From positions 1 through 41,473 of the forward strand of contig JAOARG010000009.1 in the NCBI GenBank assembly GCA_025210655.1: a stretch of 41,473 nt of DNA, given 5' to 3'. The notes beneath the pieces are model-generated. The model was not told the origin of the DNA and searched no databases. It was given only the letters and a program-made list of their open reading frames with translations. Of this stretch, positions 7,997 to 16,438 are shown one piece after another. A program made the translations under genes and the position numbers. Origin of the DNA: Bacillota bacterium. Lineage in GTDB: Bacteria; Bacillota; Clostridia; Peptostreptococcales; Acidaminobacteraceae. Position 1 is the first letter of the stretch. The number at the start of each line of letters is the position of its first letter.

Positions 7997-8014
7997 ACAT
8001 ACCGACTGGTAGGT
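7997..8014. promoter_or_regulatory. Second TetR operator
   Basis: ACATACC-GACT-GGTAGGT matches the operator at 7344-7361 in half-site sequence and in the 4-base spacing, with one mismatch. It lies directly against the possible start of the Fe-S gene, leaving no room for a promoter and ribosome-binding site downstream of it. Confidence 0.75.
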
Positions 8015-8015
8015 A

Positions 8016-8348
8016 TTGAAAATTACCATGATATTTATCGAAGATAAGTACTTTGAGTTTACTGACAGTGATAAACATAAATGGATTGAAACATTTTGTA
8101 AAAGCTGTAGGAAGTGTGAAAGAAACTGTCCTATGGGAGCAATAAAATCAGATAAAGAAACAATCAGGGAAAATATAAAGGGTTTTGGAGATATGAAAAC
8201 TAGTATAACAAAGGAGAAATGCTATCCACAGTTTAATAAAACTACTGGGTGTGGAATATGTATGGCAAATTGTCCTTTTTCTAAGGCTGATGGAACTTAC
8301 GAAAAGTTGAAAAAAGTTATTTTAAAATCTAAAGAATTGAATAATTAA
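8016..8348 (+). CDS. 4Fe-4S double-cluster fragment, N-terminus missing
   Basis: The open frame encodes 110 residues from TTG at 8016, or 106 from the ATG at 8028; neither start has a ribosome-binding site. It contains two Fe-S segments: FCKSCRKCERNCPMGAI (CxxCxxCxxxCP, near residues 27-43) and CYPQFNKTTGCGICMANCPF (residues ~69-88). This is the C-terminal part of the epoxyqueuosine-reductase/reductive-dehalogenase-like '4Fe-4S double cluster binding' proteins, which are normally about 250-300 residues with an N-terminal domain before the clusters. That domain is absent and the TetR operator touches the start, so I read it as the remnant of a 5' deletion in a TetR-regulated oxidoreductase gene. 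A working small ferredoxin is the alternative. Confidence 0.6.
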   Translation: MKITMIFIEDKYFEFTDSDKHKWIETFCKSCRKCERNCPMGAIKSDKETIRENIKGFGDMKTSITKEKCYPQFNKTTGCGICMANCPFSKADGTYEKLKKVILKSKELNN

Positions 8349-8352
8349 TTAC

Positions 8353-8383
8353 TTGACCTTCCCCTTAGGGAAAGCACTATACT
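8353..8383 (+). promoter_or_regulatory. MerR-type promoter of the merR gene at 8480
   Basis: TTGACC (8353-8358) and TATACT (8378-8383) are separated by 19 bases, the elongated spacer typical of MerR-activated promoters. The spacer holds a dyad (CTTCCCC/GGGAAAG). It lies ~100 bases upstream of a MerR gene, so autoregulation is likely. Confidence 0.8.
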
Positions 8384-8479
8384 GAAAGTGAGAAAGGGGT
8401 GATAGTATAGCATAATAATTGCTATATGATTATATTGTGGGGTAATAAACTTTATAGATAAAAAAGTGAAGGTGAGATT

Positions 8480-9289
8480 ATGTATTCAATAGGACTATTT
8501 TCTAAAATGAATAGAATAACTGCAAAAACCTTAAGGCACTATGACGAAATAGGCCTACTTAAACCTGCCTATGTTGATGAAGATAATGGATATAGATACT
8601 ATAGCAGTGACCAGTTTACTAGGCTTAGTAAGATAATTACCCTAAAGCAAATGGGACTTTCATTAAAGGATATATTATTGGTAATAGATGATGATAAAAG
8701 TGCAGAAATATTTTTAAAAGTCCAGGAAAATGAATTGCTTGATAGGATAGAGGAAGAGAAAGATAAACTGTCCAATGTTAGAAACTATCTTAAGAGAATG
8801 AAGGGAGAAAGTATTATGAAATATAATCCTATAATTAAGTCACTTCCAGAGTGTATAGTTGCATCTATGAGATTTAAGGCTGAGAGCTATGATTCATATT
8901 TTGATAGAATCCCTAAAATGGGTAAGGAAATGGAAAGATTAGGTGCAGTATGTGCTGAGCCTGAGTATTGTTTTAATATGTATCATGACAAAGAGTACAG
9001 GGAGAAGGATATAGATGTTGAAGTATGTGAAGCGGTAGTTGATTACTGCCAAGATTCTGATATGGTTAAGTTTAAAAAGATAGAAGCTGTAAATGAAGCC
9101 CTTTGTATTTTTCACAAAGGATCATACAGCCTTTTTAGAGAAGCTTACCACTTTGCTTACGAATGGATCGAAGATAATGGTTATGAGGTAATTGGATTAG
9201 CTAGGGAATCGTATATTGATGGGATTTGGAATAAGGATAGTGAGGATGAGTGGCTTACTGAAATTCAAATACCTGTTAAAAAGAAGTAA
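8480..9289 (+). CDS. MerR regulator with GyrI-like effector domain
   Basis: A 269-residue protein. The N-terminal MerR winged helix (YSIGLFSKMNRITAKTLRHYDEIGLLKPAYV ... GYRYYSSDQF) is followed by a coiled-coil (residues ~75-108) and a GyrI/AraC-effector-type domain (residues ~112-268: SLPECIVASMRF ... EALCIFHKGSYSLFREAYHFAYEWIEDNGYEV), as in BmrR-like multidrug sensors. The gene has its own 19-bp-spacer promoter. The CPBP and PH-like membrane protein genes downstream on the same strand have no clear terminator before them and could belong to the same transcript, but the 130-base gap makes this uncertain. Confidence 0.9.
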   Translation: MYSIGLFSKMNRITAKTLRHYDEIGLLKPAYVDEDNGYRYYSSDQFTRLSKIITLKQMGLSLKDILLVIDDDKSAEIFLKVQENELLDRIEEEKDKLSNVRNYLKRMKGESIMKYNPIIKSLPECIVASMRFKAESYDSYFDRIPKMGKEMERLGAVCAEPEYCFNMYHDKEYREKDIDVEVCEAVVDYCQDSDMVKFKKIEAVNEALCIFHKGSYSLFREAYHFAYEWIEDNGYEVIGLARESYIDGIWNKDSEDEWLTEIQIPVKKK

Positions 9290-9418
9290 ATGATTACTGA
9301 ACTATTGTGATTAGGAATTCAAAATAAATATAAAAATTTAATTAATATTAAGTGAAGAATTTTAGTCAAACAACTATAGAGCATATTTATGTATTATACT
9401 TTTCTTGAGGTGTTGAAG

Positions 9419-10093
9419 ATGAAGAAAGTATTAATCATAATATATGCTCTTATTTCTTGTGGTATTCTTTATTTTGTTGAACAGAGTGTTGGGGTCAGTT
9501 ATCTTATTAAATCAAGTCTAAAACTAGTACTCTTTGTAGTGTTACCTATGCTTTATCTTAGAAAAAATCAGTCACAAGGAGATGTTAAGAAATTTAAACT
9601 GGATAGAAATAACTTCAGTAATTTAAAGCATGCATTTATTTTTGGAATATTAGGAGCATTATTAATAATAATCTTAGGGATAGTATTTTCTCCAACTATA
9701 GATTTTGTATCTCTGAGACTGGAGCTAGCTGAAAAATTGAAAGTTACCAAGTCTGTTTTTATATTTGTAGCATTATATATCACTTTTATTAATTCATTTA
9801 TTGAAGAATTTTTCTTTAGGGGAATAGTATATTTAGGATTGGATAGTGAAGGGAGAAGACTAGTAGGATCATTATTTTCAGGAATCCTTTTTGGTCTTTA
9901 TCATATGGCTATGTTTGCAAGTTGGTTTAGCCCATTATTGGTATTTATATGTGTGCTGGGGCTAAGTTTGGTAGGAGTATTCTTTAATTACATTAATACA
10001 AGGACTAAATCATTTCTGAATTCATGGATTATCCATATTATAGCTGATACATCAATTATGGCTTTTGGATATTTTATGCTGTATATTAAGTAA
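9419..10093 (+). CDS. CPBP-family intramembrane metalloprotease (CAAX-like)
   Basis: I choose the ATG at 9419, preceded by GAGGTG at 9407-9412, over an in-frame ATG at 9389 that lacks a ribosome-binding site. The 224-residue product has about seven membrane segments and the ABI/CPBP signature: EEFFFRG (E129, E130, R134), GLYHMAMF (H162) and a third motif with H206 and D210. These residues bind the catalytic metal in CAAX-type proteases. In bacteria such proteins process or give immunity to peptides; no bacteriocin gene is visible nearby. The downstream PH-like protein gene is 82 bases away. Confidence 0.85.
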   Translation: MKKVLIIIYALISCGILYFVEQSVGVSYLIKSSLKLVLFVVLPMLYLRKNQSQGDVKKFKLDRNNFSNLKHAFIFGILGALLIIILGIVFSPTIDFVSLRLELAEKLKVTKSVFIFVALYITFINSFIEEFFFRGIVYLGLDSEGRRLVGSLFSGILFGLYHMAMFASWFSPLLVFICVLGLSLVGVFFNYINTRTKSFLNSWIIHIIADTSIMAFGYFMLYIK

Positions 10094-10175
10094 TATTGTA
10101 GAAAATATATCTATAATAACTCAGATGGGTGTGTTATTATTAACTGACATAATAAATTAGACAGGTGGTAGTAAT

Positions 10176-10625
10176 ATGAGTGAAATTGTTAGATTTAAAG
10201 AGCTTCAAAAACCAGCTAAATATTTAAATTATTTAGTTATAGGATTCAGTATAATAGCAGTTATACTAGCCCTTATAACCCAAGAGTGGTTCTTAATTGG
10301 ACTTGCTATAGGACTATATCTCTTTATTAGAAGCGTAGAGCTTGAAATGATAATATATGAAGATAGAATAAGTTATAAATGTGTACCTTTTAAGTTTACT
10401 TATACTGATTTGAGCTTTGAAGACATTGATGATATTTATATTGGAAAATATAATGCTAGGTTTAAATATAAGGGATTTAAAGTTAAGAAGGCTGGAAAGT
10501 ATGAAGGATATTTTTTCGGTGGTTATGATGTAATTCAAATAAAAATGAAAAGTGGTAGAGTCATAATAATTTCTAGTAAGAAAATTGATGAAGTCAGGAA
10601 TATAATAGAAAATAAGAGCCTTTAA
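10176..10625 (+). CDS. Small membrane protein with PH-like domain
   Basis: A 149-residue protein with two closely spaced membrane segments (residues ~17-55: LNYLVIGFSIIAVILALI, then WFLIGLAIGLYLFI) followed by a beta-rich cytoplasmic part (about 60-149; EMIIYEDRISYKCVPFKFTYTDLSFEDIDDI ... VIQIKMKSGRVIIIS). That pattern fits bacterial PH-like domains, though no catalytic motif is present. The ribosome-binding site is AGGTGG. The stop codon sits inside the loop of the terminator, so translation and termination are tightly coupled. Function unknown. Confidence 0.6.
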   Translation: MSEIVRFKELQKPAKYLNYLVIGFSIIAVILALITQEWFLIGLAIGLYLFIRSVELEMIIYEDRISYKCVPFKFTYTDLSFEDIDDIYIGKYNARFKYKGFKVKKAGKYEGYFFGGYDVIQIKMKSGRVIIISSKKIDEVRNIIENKSL

Positions 10626-10639
10626 AAAGGCTCTTTTTT
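10614..10639 (+). terminator. Terminator overlapping the stop codon
   Basis: AAGAGCC (10614-10620) pairs with GGCTCTT followed by further T. The TAA stop of the preceding gene lies in the loop. Confidence 0.8.
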
Positions 10640-10888
10640 GCTTTTAAAACGGATTAAAATTATTCCAAATAATCATTTAAAACTACTTGAATTATTGTAA
10701 GTTGGTTAGAAAATTCTGATTATTTGTTACTTCATTTTCTTTTAATGTAATTTAATGTATAATAGCTTTGAGTCAATTTTGACTAGATAGTACTATGTCA
10801 TAGTTCAGATTCTTTTCTGGATGATTGTAGTATAATCTAGATTGTTCATTTGTGGTTGGGAAATACATAAATGAAGGGGACAAAAGTT

Positions 10889-12916
10889 TTGAAAAAAAGT
10901 ATTAAGTGGAAAATACTAGGGACTATACTTATTGTTATTGTGGCTTCTTTTGCAATTATGGGAGCATTAATTAATAATAGGGTGTCTAATGTATTGGAAG
11001 AGAAGGCAAAGGAAGGTCTTGTGAAGGATGCTAATATTGTGTCAAAGGAACTGGATCTTGTCTTTGAAAAGTACGGCATGATGGTAGAGCAAATGGTTAT
11101 GAATCAGGATATAGTTGATATTATTGATGAATATGATGATAGGAGCCAGAAACAAGACTTAAGAAACTATAAAAAAGTTACTGAGACTTTAGGCTATATC
11201 AAGAATTCTGATAAGAGTATTACTTCAGTTTACATTGGTTCGGAAGATGCTAGTGATACTATAATTGATAGAATGGATTTTTATACGGATGAGAGCTTTG
11301 TGATTACAGAAAGACCTTGGTATCAAAAGATGCAAAAGGAAGATGGGCTTGTTTTCACTGATCCATACATAGATTCTTTGACGAAAGAACTTGTAGTTTC
11401 AATAATCTATCCTATAAAAAAGAATAATAAAATTATTGGTGCTGCTGCAATTGATGTATCCTTAAATGATGTATCAGAATTTATGGGGGATTATAAAATT
11501 GGTGGTTCTGGTTATCCATCGTTGATAGACTCGGAAGGACATTTTATTTATCATCCTGACAAAAGTTTAGTTGGAAACAGTAAACTTGAAGATTTGAATG
11601 CTACTTTGGCTGATTTTCAAAAGGAAATGCTAGAAAGAAAAATGGGAATTGGTGAGTATGATTACGAAGGAGAGAGTAAATATTTTGCATATGTACCTAT
11701 GAACACTACTGAGTGGGCTGTAGGAGCTAGTATCCCTAAAAATGAAACAACAGATGTCATTAAAAGTTTCATATATTTGAACTATGGTATGTTCCTTATT
11801 GTTATGTTAATACTTATAATAGCAGTATACATTACAATAAGAATAGTACTTAAAAATGTACCTAAATTACTTGAGAATATGGTTAGTTTAGGTAAAGGAA
11901 GTTTAGTTAATACACTTGAAGTAAGGTCAGAAGACGAAATTGGTCAGATAGGTAATGCATATAATGATGCTGTTGAGAATATTAGAAGTGTAATTAGTGA
12001 AGCTTACACATCTTCTGATAATGTAAGTAGTGCATCTGAGACTATGGTAAAAATATCGGATGAATCTAAAATTGCTCTTAATGAAGTGAGTACAGCCATA
12101 AATGAAGTGGCTGAGGCTTCTTCTGAGCAAGCAATGGAGACTGAAAAAAGTGTAGAAAATATACATGGTTTATCCAATGAAATTGAGGATATAATTCAAA
12201 AAATCGAGAGTATTTTTGACTCTACAAAAAATGTTCAAGTCTTGTCTAATGAGGGAACTGGAACCTTAGAAGAGTTGAATCAACAATCAAAGAGAAATCA
12301 AGAATCGGTTTCAACAATAAAAACTATTGTAAATGAGATGGACCAATCATCTAATGAGATATCAACAATTGTTGATATGATAAATGATATTTCTGGACAA
12401 ACTAATTTACTAGCCTTAAATGCATCAATAGAGGCTGCAAGAGCTGGGGAAGCTGGTAAAGGCTTTGCAGTTGTTGCAGATGAAATTAGAAAGCTAGCAG
12501 AACAGACTAATGAAGCTACAGAAGAAATAAGATTAAAAATCAGTGATATTCAGTCTAAGTCTACGCAGGCTGTAGAGCATACTGGAGATTCTGAAAGAAT
12601 CGTTCAGGACAATGTCGCTGTAGTAAGAAAAACTGGTGAAATATTTGAAGAAATTATTAAGAACTTAGATAATTTATTTGAATTGACTTCTGCATCCAAG
12701 GATTCGGCTGTAGAAATAAGGTCTACTAAAGAATCACTGGTTGAGTTTATTGAAGGTATATCTGCCGCATCTGAGGAGACATCGGCTTCTATGGAAGAAA
12801 TGAGTGCTACTACTGAAGAGCAACTAGCTATAATGGAAAATCTTTCATCTGAAGCAGATAAACTAAAAGAGCTATCAGAAGATCTTCATAGGGTACTTGA
12901 AAAATTTGAAATATAA
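10889..12916 (+). CDS. Methyl-accepting chemotaxis protein (dCache type)
   Basis: I place the start at TTG 10889, 8 bases after AAGGGGA; an in-frame ATG at 10871 has no ribosome-binding site. The product (~675 residues) has a membrane segment at ~5-27, an extracellular double-Cache sensor (about 30-285, with the paired RPWYQKM ... [19 protein letters not shown] and [17 protein letters not shown] elements), a second membrane segment (~295-320), a HAMP linker and a long signalling coiled coil. The hairpin tip is [19 protein letters not shown], the conserved CheA/CheW contact. dCache sensors often bind amino acids or other small ligands; the ligand here is unknown. No che genes are in the window. 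Confidence 0.92.
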   Translation: MKKSIKWKILGTILIVIVASFAIMGALINNRVSNVLEEKAKEGLVKDANIVSKELDLVFEKYGMMVEQMVMNQDIVDIIDEYDDRSQKQDLRNYKKVTETLGYIKNSDKSITSVYIGSEDASDTIIDRMDFYTDESFVITERPWYQKMQKEDGLVFTDPYIDSLTKELVVSIIYPIKKNNKIIGAAAIDVSLNDVSEFMGDYKIGGSGYPSLIDSEGHFIYHPDKSLVGNSKLEDLNATLADFQKEMLERKMGIGEYDYEGESKYFAYVPMNTTEWAVGASIPKNETTDVIKSFIYLNYGMFLIVMLILIIAVYITIRIVLKNVPKLLENMVSLGKGSLVNTLEVRSEDEIGQIGNAYNDAVENIRSVISEAYTSSDNVSSASETMVKISDESKIALNEVSTAINEVAEASSEQAMETEKSVENIHGLSNEIEDIIQKIESIFDSTKNVQVLSNEGTGTLEELNQQSKRNQESVSTIKTIVNEMDQSSNEISTIVDMINDISGQTNLLALNASIEAARAGEAGKGFAVVADEIRKLAEQTNEATEEIRLKISDIQSKSTQAVEHTGDSERIVQDNVAVVRKTGEIFEEIIKNLDNLFELTSASKDSAVEIRSTKESLVEFIEGISAASEETSASMEEMSATTEEQLAIMENLSSEADKLKELSEDLHRVLEKFEI

Positions 12917-12922
12917 TAATTC

Positions 12923-12954
12923 AGAGTATATGTTGTTGACATATACTCTTTTTC
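12923..12954 (+). terminator. Terminator / first dyad before the permease operon
   Basis: AGAGTATATG (12923-12932) and CATATACTCT (12940-12949) form a perfect 10-bp stem with a 7-base loop, followed by TTTTTC. It can end the chemoreceptor transcript, but it also covers the -35 box of the next promoter and resembles the dyad at 12961. Confidence 0.7.
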
Positions 12955-12985
12955 TTGTTACACTATATGCAAATAACATATAGTG
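12936..12985 (+). promoter_or_regulatory. Permease-padR promoter with twin operators
   Basis: TTGACA (12936-12941) and TACACT (12959-12964) are 17 bases apart. A perfect dyad CACTATATG-N7-CATATAGTG (12961-12985) covers the -10 end and start region. The preceding hairpin shares the core TATATG-N7-CATATA and overlaps the -35 box. Two near-identical dyads bracketing a promoter suggest a repressor, most likely the PadR protein encoded at the end of this operon. Confidence 0.75.
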
Positions 12986-12995
12986 AGGTGACAAT

Positions 12996-13469
12996 ATGAA
13001 TGGATCGTTATATATAATTGCTTTTGGTCTATTACTTCTTTCATTTATTAAGGATAGAAAGAAAACTTATAAGGCTTTGAAGAAAGCCTACAAGTCCTTT
13101 ATAAAAAATCTTAAGATGCTTATGGGAATGATGATTCTTATGGGTGTCATATTTAGCATAATTAATGCTGATTTGATTGGTCAATTGTTTGGAAAGGAAT
13201 CAGGCTTACTGGGAATACTTCTTGGTTTAGGTATTGGATCGGTATCATTTATTCCTAGTTTTATCGCATTTCCTCTTGGAGCTACATTGATAGAAAATGG
13301 TGCAGGTTACCCCCAAGTTGCTGGATTTATATCATCACTTATGGGGGTAGGAATAGTGAGTTTGCCTATGGAAATAGAATATTTCGGTAAGAAGGCTGCT
13401 ATACTTAGGAATATCTTTGCTGTTATAGCTAGTATTCTATTTATTGCAGTTGTAGGAGGATTGTTATGA
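12996..13469 (+). CDS. Half-size permease, subunit 1 (ArsP/YraQ-like)
   Basis: A 157-residue membrane protein with about four to five hydrophobic segments and the word LFGKESGLLGILLGLGIGSVSFIPSFIAFPLGATLIENGAG, which is typical of one half of the COG0701 (ArsP/YraQ, UPF0718) permeases. Full-length members have two such halves fused; here the second half is the next gene, overlapping by 4 bases (ATGA). The two products probably assemble as one transporter. ArsP exports organoarsenicals, but many relatives are of unknown substrate. Confidence 0.75.
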   Translation: MNGSLYIIAFGLLLLSFIKDRKKTYKALKKAYKSFIKNLKMLMGMMILMGVIFSIINADLIGQLFGKESGLLGILLGLGIGSVSFIPSFIAFPLGATLIENGAGYPQVAGFISSLMGVGIVSLPMEIEYFGKKAAILRNIFAVIASILFIAVVGGLL

Positions 13470-14002
13470 TAAAATATATTAAGAATAATAAGCTACTTGT
13501 ACTATCAATAATTTCTTTAATAGGCCTATTTATCTATAGCCCTGTGAAAGGTGAAATTGCTTCAATGAATGCTTTAGATAATTTTGCTTCTGTTGGGAAA
13601 GTACTTCCTCCTATTTTTATATTAATAGGATTGATGGATGTATGGGTTCCTAAGGAAGTTATGGTTAAGTACATGGGAAAAGATTCTGGATTACTTGGGG
13701 TACTACTTTCAGTATTGCTTGGGGCAGTAGGAGCTGGTCCTTTGGTAGTTGCTTTTCCTATAGCAGCTCTTCTTATTAGAAAGGGTGCGAGATTTTCCAA
13801 TGTGTTTTTATTTTTAGGAGCTTGGACAAGTGTTAAACTTCCGATATTTATGTTTGAGTGGATAAATTTTGGAGGCAAGTTTACTTCGATTCATGTAATT
13901 ACAAGTATGTTAGTATACTTTATTAGTGGTTTTATTATAGAAAAATTATTAACAGAAAAAAATGTAGGATATATAGTGAATCGTGCTGAAGAATTAGGCT
14001 AG
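13466..14002 (+). CDS. Half-size permease, subunit 2 (ArsP/YraQ-like)
   Basis: A 178-residue partner to the preceding half-permease. It repeats the same core: KYMGKDSGLLGVLLSVLLGAVGAGPLVVAFPIAALLIRKGA aligns with FGKESGLLGILLGLGIGSVSFIPSFIAFPLGATLIENGA in subunit 1. Translation is probably coupled through the ATGA overlap. The paired proline and glycine motifs after GLLG are where the conserved pore-lining segment of this family lies. It is followed by a PadR gene 10 bases downstream. Confidence 0.75.
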   Translation: MIKYIKNNKLLVLSIISLIGLFIYSPVKGEIASMNALDNFASVGKVLPPIFILIGLMDVWVPKEVMVKYMGKDSGLLGVLLSVLLGAVGAGPLVVAFPIAALLIRKGARFSNVFLFLGAWTSVKLPIFMFEWINFGGKFTSIHVITSMLVYFISGFIIEKLLTEKNVGYIVNRAEELG

Positions 14003-14012
14003 GGGGGATAGT

Positions 14013-14354
14013 ATGAAATTACATCAAAGGGGCAGAATGGCACCGGCATTTATACTTTTAGTTCTATCAATGGAGCCAAATCACGGGCTTGGGATATATA
14101 ATAAGCTTGTAGAACTTTTCCCCGGAAATAGACTGGATACAGCTATAATATATAGGAAATTAGGTGAAATGGAAAAGAAAAATTGTATTACTTCCCAGTG
14201 GATGGAAAGTGATGTTGGTCCTAAGAAAAAAGTATACAGCATAACTGAGAAAGGTAGAGAGATACTGTCTGAATTTCATGATGATATTCAGTTTAGAATA
14301 GGAATGCTTAGTAAGTTTTTAGAGATGCATGAACAGATAAGGGATAGCAAATAA
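14013..14354 (+). CDS. PadR-family regulator of the permease operon
   Basis: A 113-residue PadR-type winged-helix protein: APAFILLVLSMEPNHGLGIYNKL, then DTAIIYRKLGEMEKKNCI (recognition helix and wing) and KKKVYSITEKGREIL. It is the last gene of a three-gene operon behind the two half-permeases and is the likely ligand of the twin dyads at 12923-12985. The stop codon lies inside the terminator stem that separates it from the convergent exporter gene. Confidence 0.88.
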   Translation: MKLHQRGRMAPAFILLVLSMEPNHGLGIYNKLVELFPGNRLDTAIIYRKLGEMEKKNCITSQWMESDVGPKKKVYSITEKGREILSEFHDDIQFRIGMLSKFLEMHEQIRDSK

Positions 14355-14364
14355 TTGCTATCCC
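14341..14364. terminator. Bidirectional terminator
   Basis: GGGATAGCAA and TTGCTATCCC form a perfect 10-bp stem with a 4-base loop between two convergent genes. The U-tract is weak on both sides. Confidence 0.65.
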
Positions 14365-14374
14365 TTAAGTTTAT

Positions 14375-15259
14375 TTAATAAGCAGATTGTACTTTTCTTT
14401 TTCTTTTTTTATTACTTTTTATACCAGAAATATATAGACTAAGTACTATTAGTAGGGCTCCGATTACACCATATGGAGTAAGACTTTCCCCCATAAAAAC
14501 TGCACCTAAAATTGTTGCGGATACGGGATTAAGTCCACAGAAAATATTTGCTCTTTCTGTTGATGTGTTTTTTTGTGCCATAGGCTGAAAAGTATAGCCA
14601 AATACAGTACATACTATTGCAAGAATAAGTATACTTGTCCATTCTGTACTTGTTCTTGGTAGTACTGGTGTTTCTGTTGAAAAAGTTACAATTGTTGATA
14701 TTATAGCGAGGGTTCCTATTTGTACTATTCCTATTAGTATTGGATCGGATTTCTTTGCTAATTGTCCTGTAAGTATTATATACAATCCGTAAATCATGGC
14801 TGTTATGATACATAGCATTTCACCAAAAGAAAGACTAATTGTACCACCTTTATAATTCAAAAGTACTACTCCGGTAAAGGATACTATAATGCTCAAAACA
14901 ACACTGAAGCTAGGTAGTTTTTTATAAGCTACAGCTAAGATGATAGGAACTATAATAATAAATGTGTTTTCCAGCAGTGCAACCATTGCAGAGTCAGTTG
15001 TCTTTAATGCTATTGTTTCAACTATCATAAAGCTTGACATAGTAAGGCCTAGTATAGAGCCATATTTTAGATCATTTTTAGTAATTTTAGCAATACGTTT
15101 ACGATAAATTACTAAAAGTATTGCCAAAGCAATTGTAAATCTAATAGATAGCAAAGTAAAAGGTGCCATTGTTTCTAGGCATACTTTTGAAAAAAGATAT
15201 GATGTACTTCTTGCTATGATTACTGAGGCTAATAGTATTTCGGCATGTTTTGTTTTCAT
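14375..15259 (-). CDS. DMT-family exporter (EamA)
   Basis: A 294-residue protein with ten hydrophobic segments in two homologous EamA repeats. Features include an N-terminal SRSTSYLFSK-type element (RSTSYLFSKVCL, residues ~17-28), KTTDSAMVALLENTFIIIVPIILA in repeat 1 and QKNTSTERANIFCGLNPVSATILGAVFMGESLTPYGVIGALLIV at the end, followed by a basic tail (KSNKKRKRKVQ). These proteins export amino acids or other metabolites. It is divergent from a LysR gene, the usual arrangement when LysR controls the exporter. Confidence 0.88.
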   Translation of the reverse strand: MKTKHAEILLASVIIARSTSYLFSKVCLETMAPFTLLSIRFTIALAILLVIYRKRIAKITKNDLKYGSILGLTMSSFMIVETIALKTTDSAMVALLENTFIIIVPIILAVAYKKLPSFSVVLSIIVSFTGVVLLNYKGGTISLSFGEMLCIITAMIYGLYIILTGQLAKKSDPILIGIVQIGTLAIISTIVTFSTETPVLPRTSTEWTSILILAIVCTVFGYTFQPMAQKNTSTERANIFCGLNPVSATILGAVFMGESLTPYGVIGALLIVLSLYISGIKSNKKRKRKVQSAY

Positions 15260-15341
15260 TGTTTTATCCTTCTTTCATAAATATCTTTCATAAATATTTT
15301 TATTTTTGTCTTCTAATCTATAGTGAATTATACAGACTTAA

Positions 15342-15370
15342 TTGATATGATAGAATATATAATATATCAA
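15342..15370. promoter_or_regulatory. Candidate LysR-binding dyad
   Basis: TTGATAT (15342-15348) and ATATCAA (15364-15370) form an inverted repeat in the space between the divergent exporter and LysR genes. This is the expected place for a LysR-type activation site, but the assignment is by position only. Confidence 0.4.
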
Positions 15371-15407
15371 ATTTATTATGACGAAATGTCACATAGGTGG
15401 AGGTTTT

Positions 15408-16271
15408 ATGGATACTATAAAATGCAAGGCACTAATTAGGGCTGTAGAACTTGGAAGTTTGTCAGCAGCATCTGATGAATTAGGTTACACTCCTTCAGGA
15501 ATAACTAGGATGGTTAATTCAATAGAGGATGAGTTAGGTATAAAAATAATAAAGAGAAGTAGTAGGGGGATTGAGCTTACAGACGATGGTGAAAGGGTAA
15601 TGAAAGGTATTAGGGAAATAGTAAGGTGGAGTGATCATGTAAAACAAATAAGTGAAAATGTTAAGGGCCTTGAAACTGGTAGTATAAAGATAGGAACTTA
15701 TTATAGTATTTCCTATAACTGGTTGCCAAAAATTATAAAGAAGTTTACTGATGATTATCCTAAAATTAATATAGATATTGTTGAGGCTGGAAATAATGAT
15801 TTATATAATCTACTGAATGAGGGAAAGGTAGATTGTTGCTTTATGGGAAAAAGAGAATATGATATAGATTGGATTGATATCCATAGGGATGATTTAGTAG
15901 TATGGCTTCCTAAAAATCATAAAATGGCAACACTAGACAAAATTCCATTAGATTCACTAAATGAAGAAGCATTTATTATGTCGTTACCTAATAAAGACAA
16001 TGATGTTGATAGGATGTTTAGAATTAAAGGTATTAGCCCAGATGTAAAGTATACTACTCAAAGTGATTATTCATCATTTTCTATGGTAGCAGCTGGCCTT
16101 GGAATTTCAGTGAATAACAGTCTAACGTCGGAAAACTGGAGTGGGGATGTTCTTATAAAAAAGTTAGATCCAGAACAATATACAATGCTTTGTATCGCTG
16201 TTAAATCATTTAAAGAGGTTTCACCTGCTCTTAAAAAATTTATAGAGTATGTTAAAGAAATGATGATGTAA
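15408..16271 (+). CDS. LysR-family transcriptional regulator
   Basis: I place the start at the ATG at 15408, which follows GGAGG at 15399-15403; the upstream in-frame ATG at 15378 lacks one. The 287-residue product has the LysR helix-turn-helix (ALIRAVELGSLSAASDELGYTPSGITRMVNSIEDELGIKIIKRSSRGIELTDDG) and a periplasmic-binding-like effector domain (about residues 80-287, beginning GSIKIGTYYSISYNWLPKIIKKF). The divergent DMT exporter gene is its probable target. The effector is unknown. Confidence 0.9.
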   Translation: MDTIKCKALIRAVELGSLSAASDELGYTPSGITRMVNSIEDELGIKIIKRSSRGIELTDDGERVMKGIREIVRWSDHVKQISENVKGLETGSIKIGTYYSISYNWLPKIIKKFTDDYPKINIDIVEAGNNDLYNLLNEGKVDCCFMGKREYDIDWIDIHRDDLVVWLPKNHKMATLDKIPLDSLNEEAFIMSLPNKDNDVDRMFRIKGISPDVKYTTQSDYSSFSMVAAGLGISVNNSLTSENWSGDVLIKKLDPEQYTMLCIAVKSFKEVSPALKKFIEYVKEMMM

Positions 16272-16379
16272 GATAGAATAATTATTAATACTGATGGCCT
16301 TGTGATACATTTATAAATTACTGAAATAAAAACTTTAAGTAAATATTGTAAACATTGTGTTAATAATCTCTAAAAGTTC

Positions 16380-16412
16380 TTGATAAATTCCTCCAACCCC
16401 CTATAATAGGGG
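16380..16412 (+). promoter_or_regulatory. Promoter of the CZB chemoreceptor with overlapping dyad
   Basis: TTGATA (16380-16385) and TATAAT (16402-16407) are 16 bases apart. The -10 box is wrapped in a 15-base dyad CCCCTAT-A-ATAGGGG (16398-16412), a possible operator or early-transcript hairpin. Confidence 0.5.
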
Positions 16413-16438
16413 TATAACTTTTGAGAGGATTGTTAAGA

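Noticed and set aside
13534..13878. Minus-strand open frame of 114 codons
   Set aside because: It is the antisense shadow of the second half-permease, with no start signal or domain.
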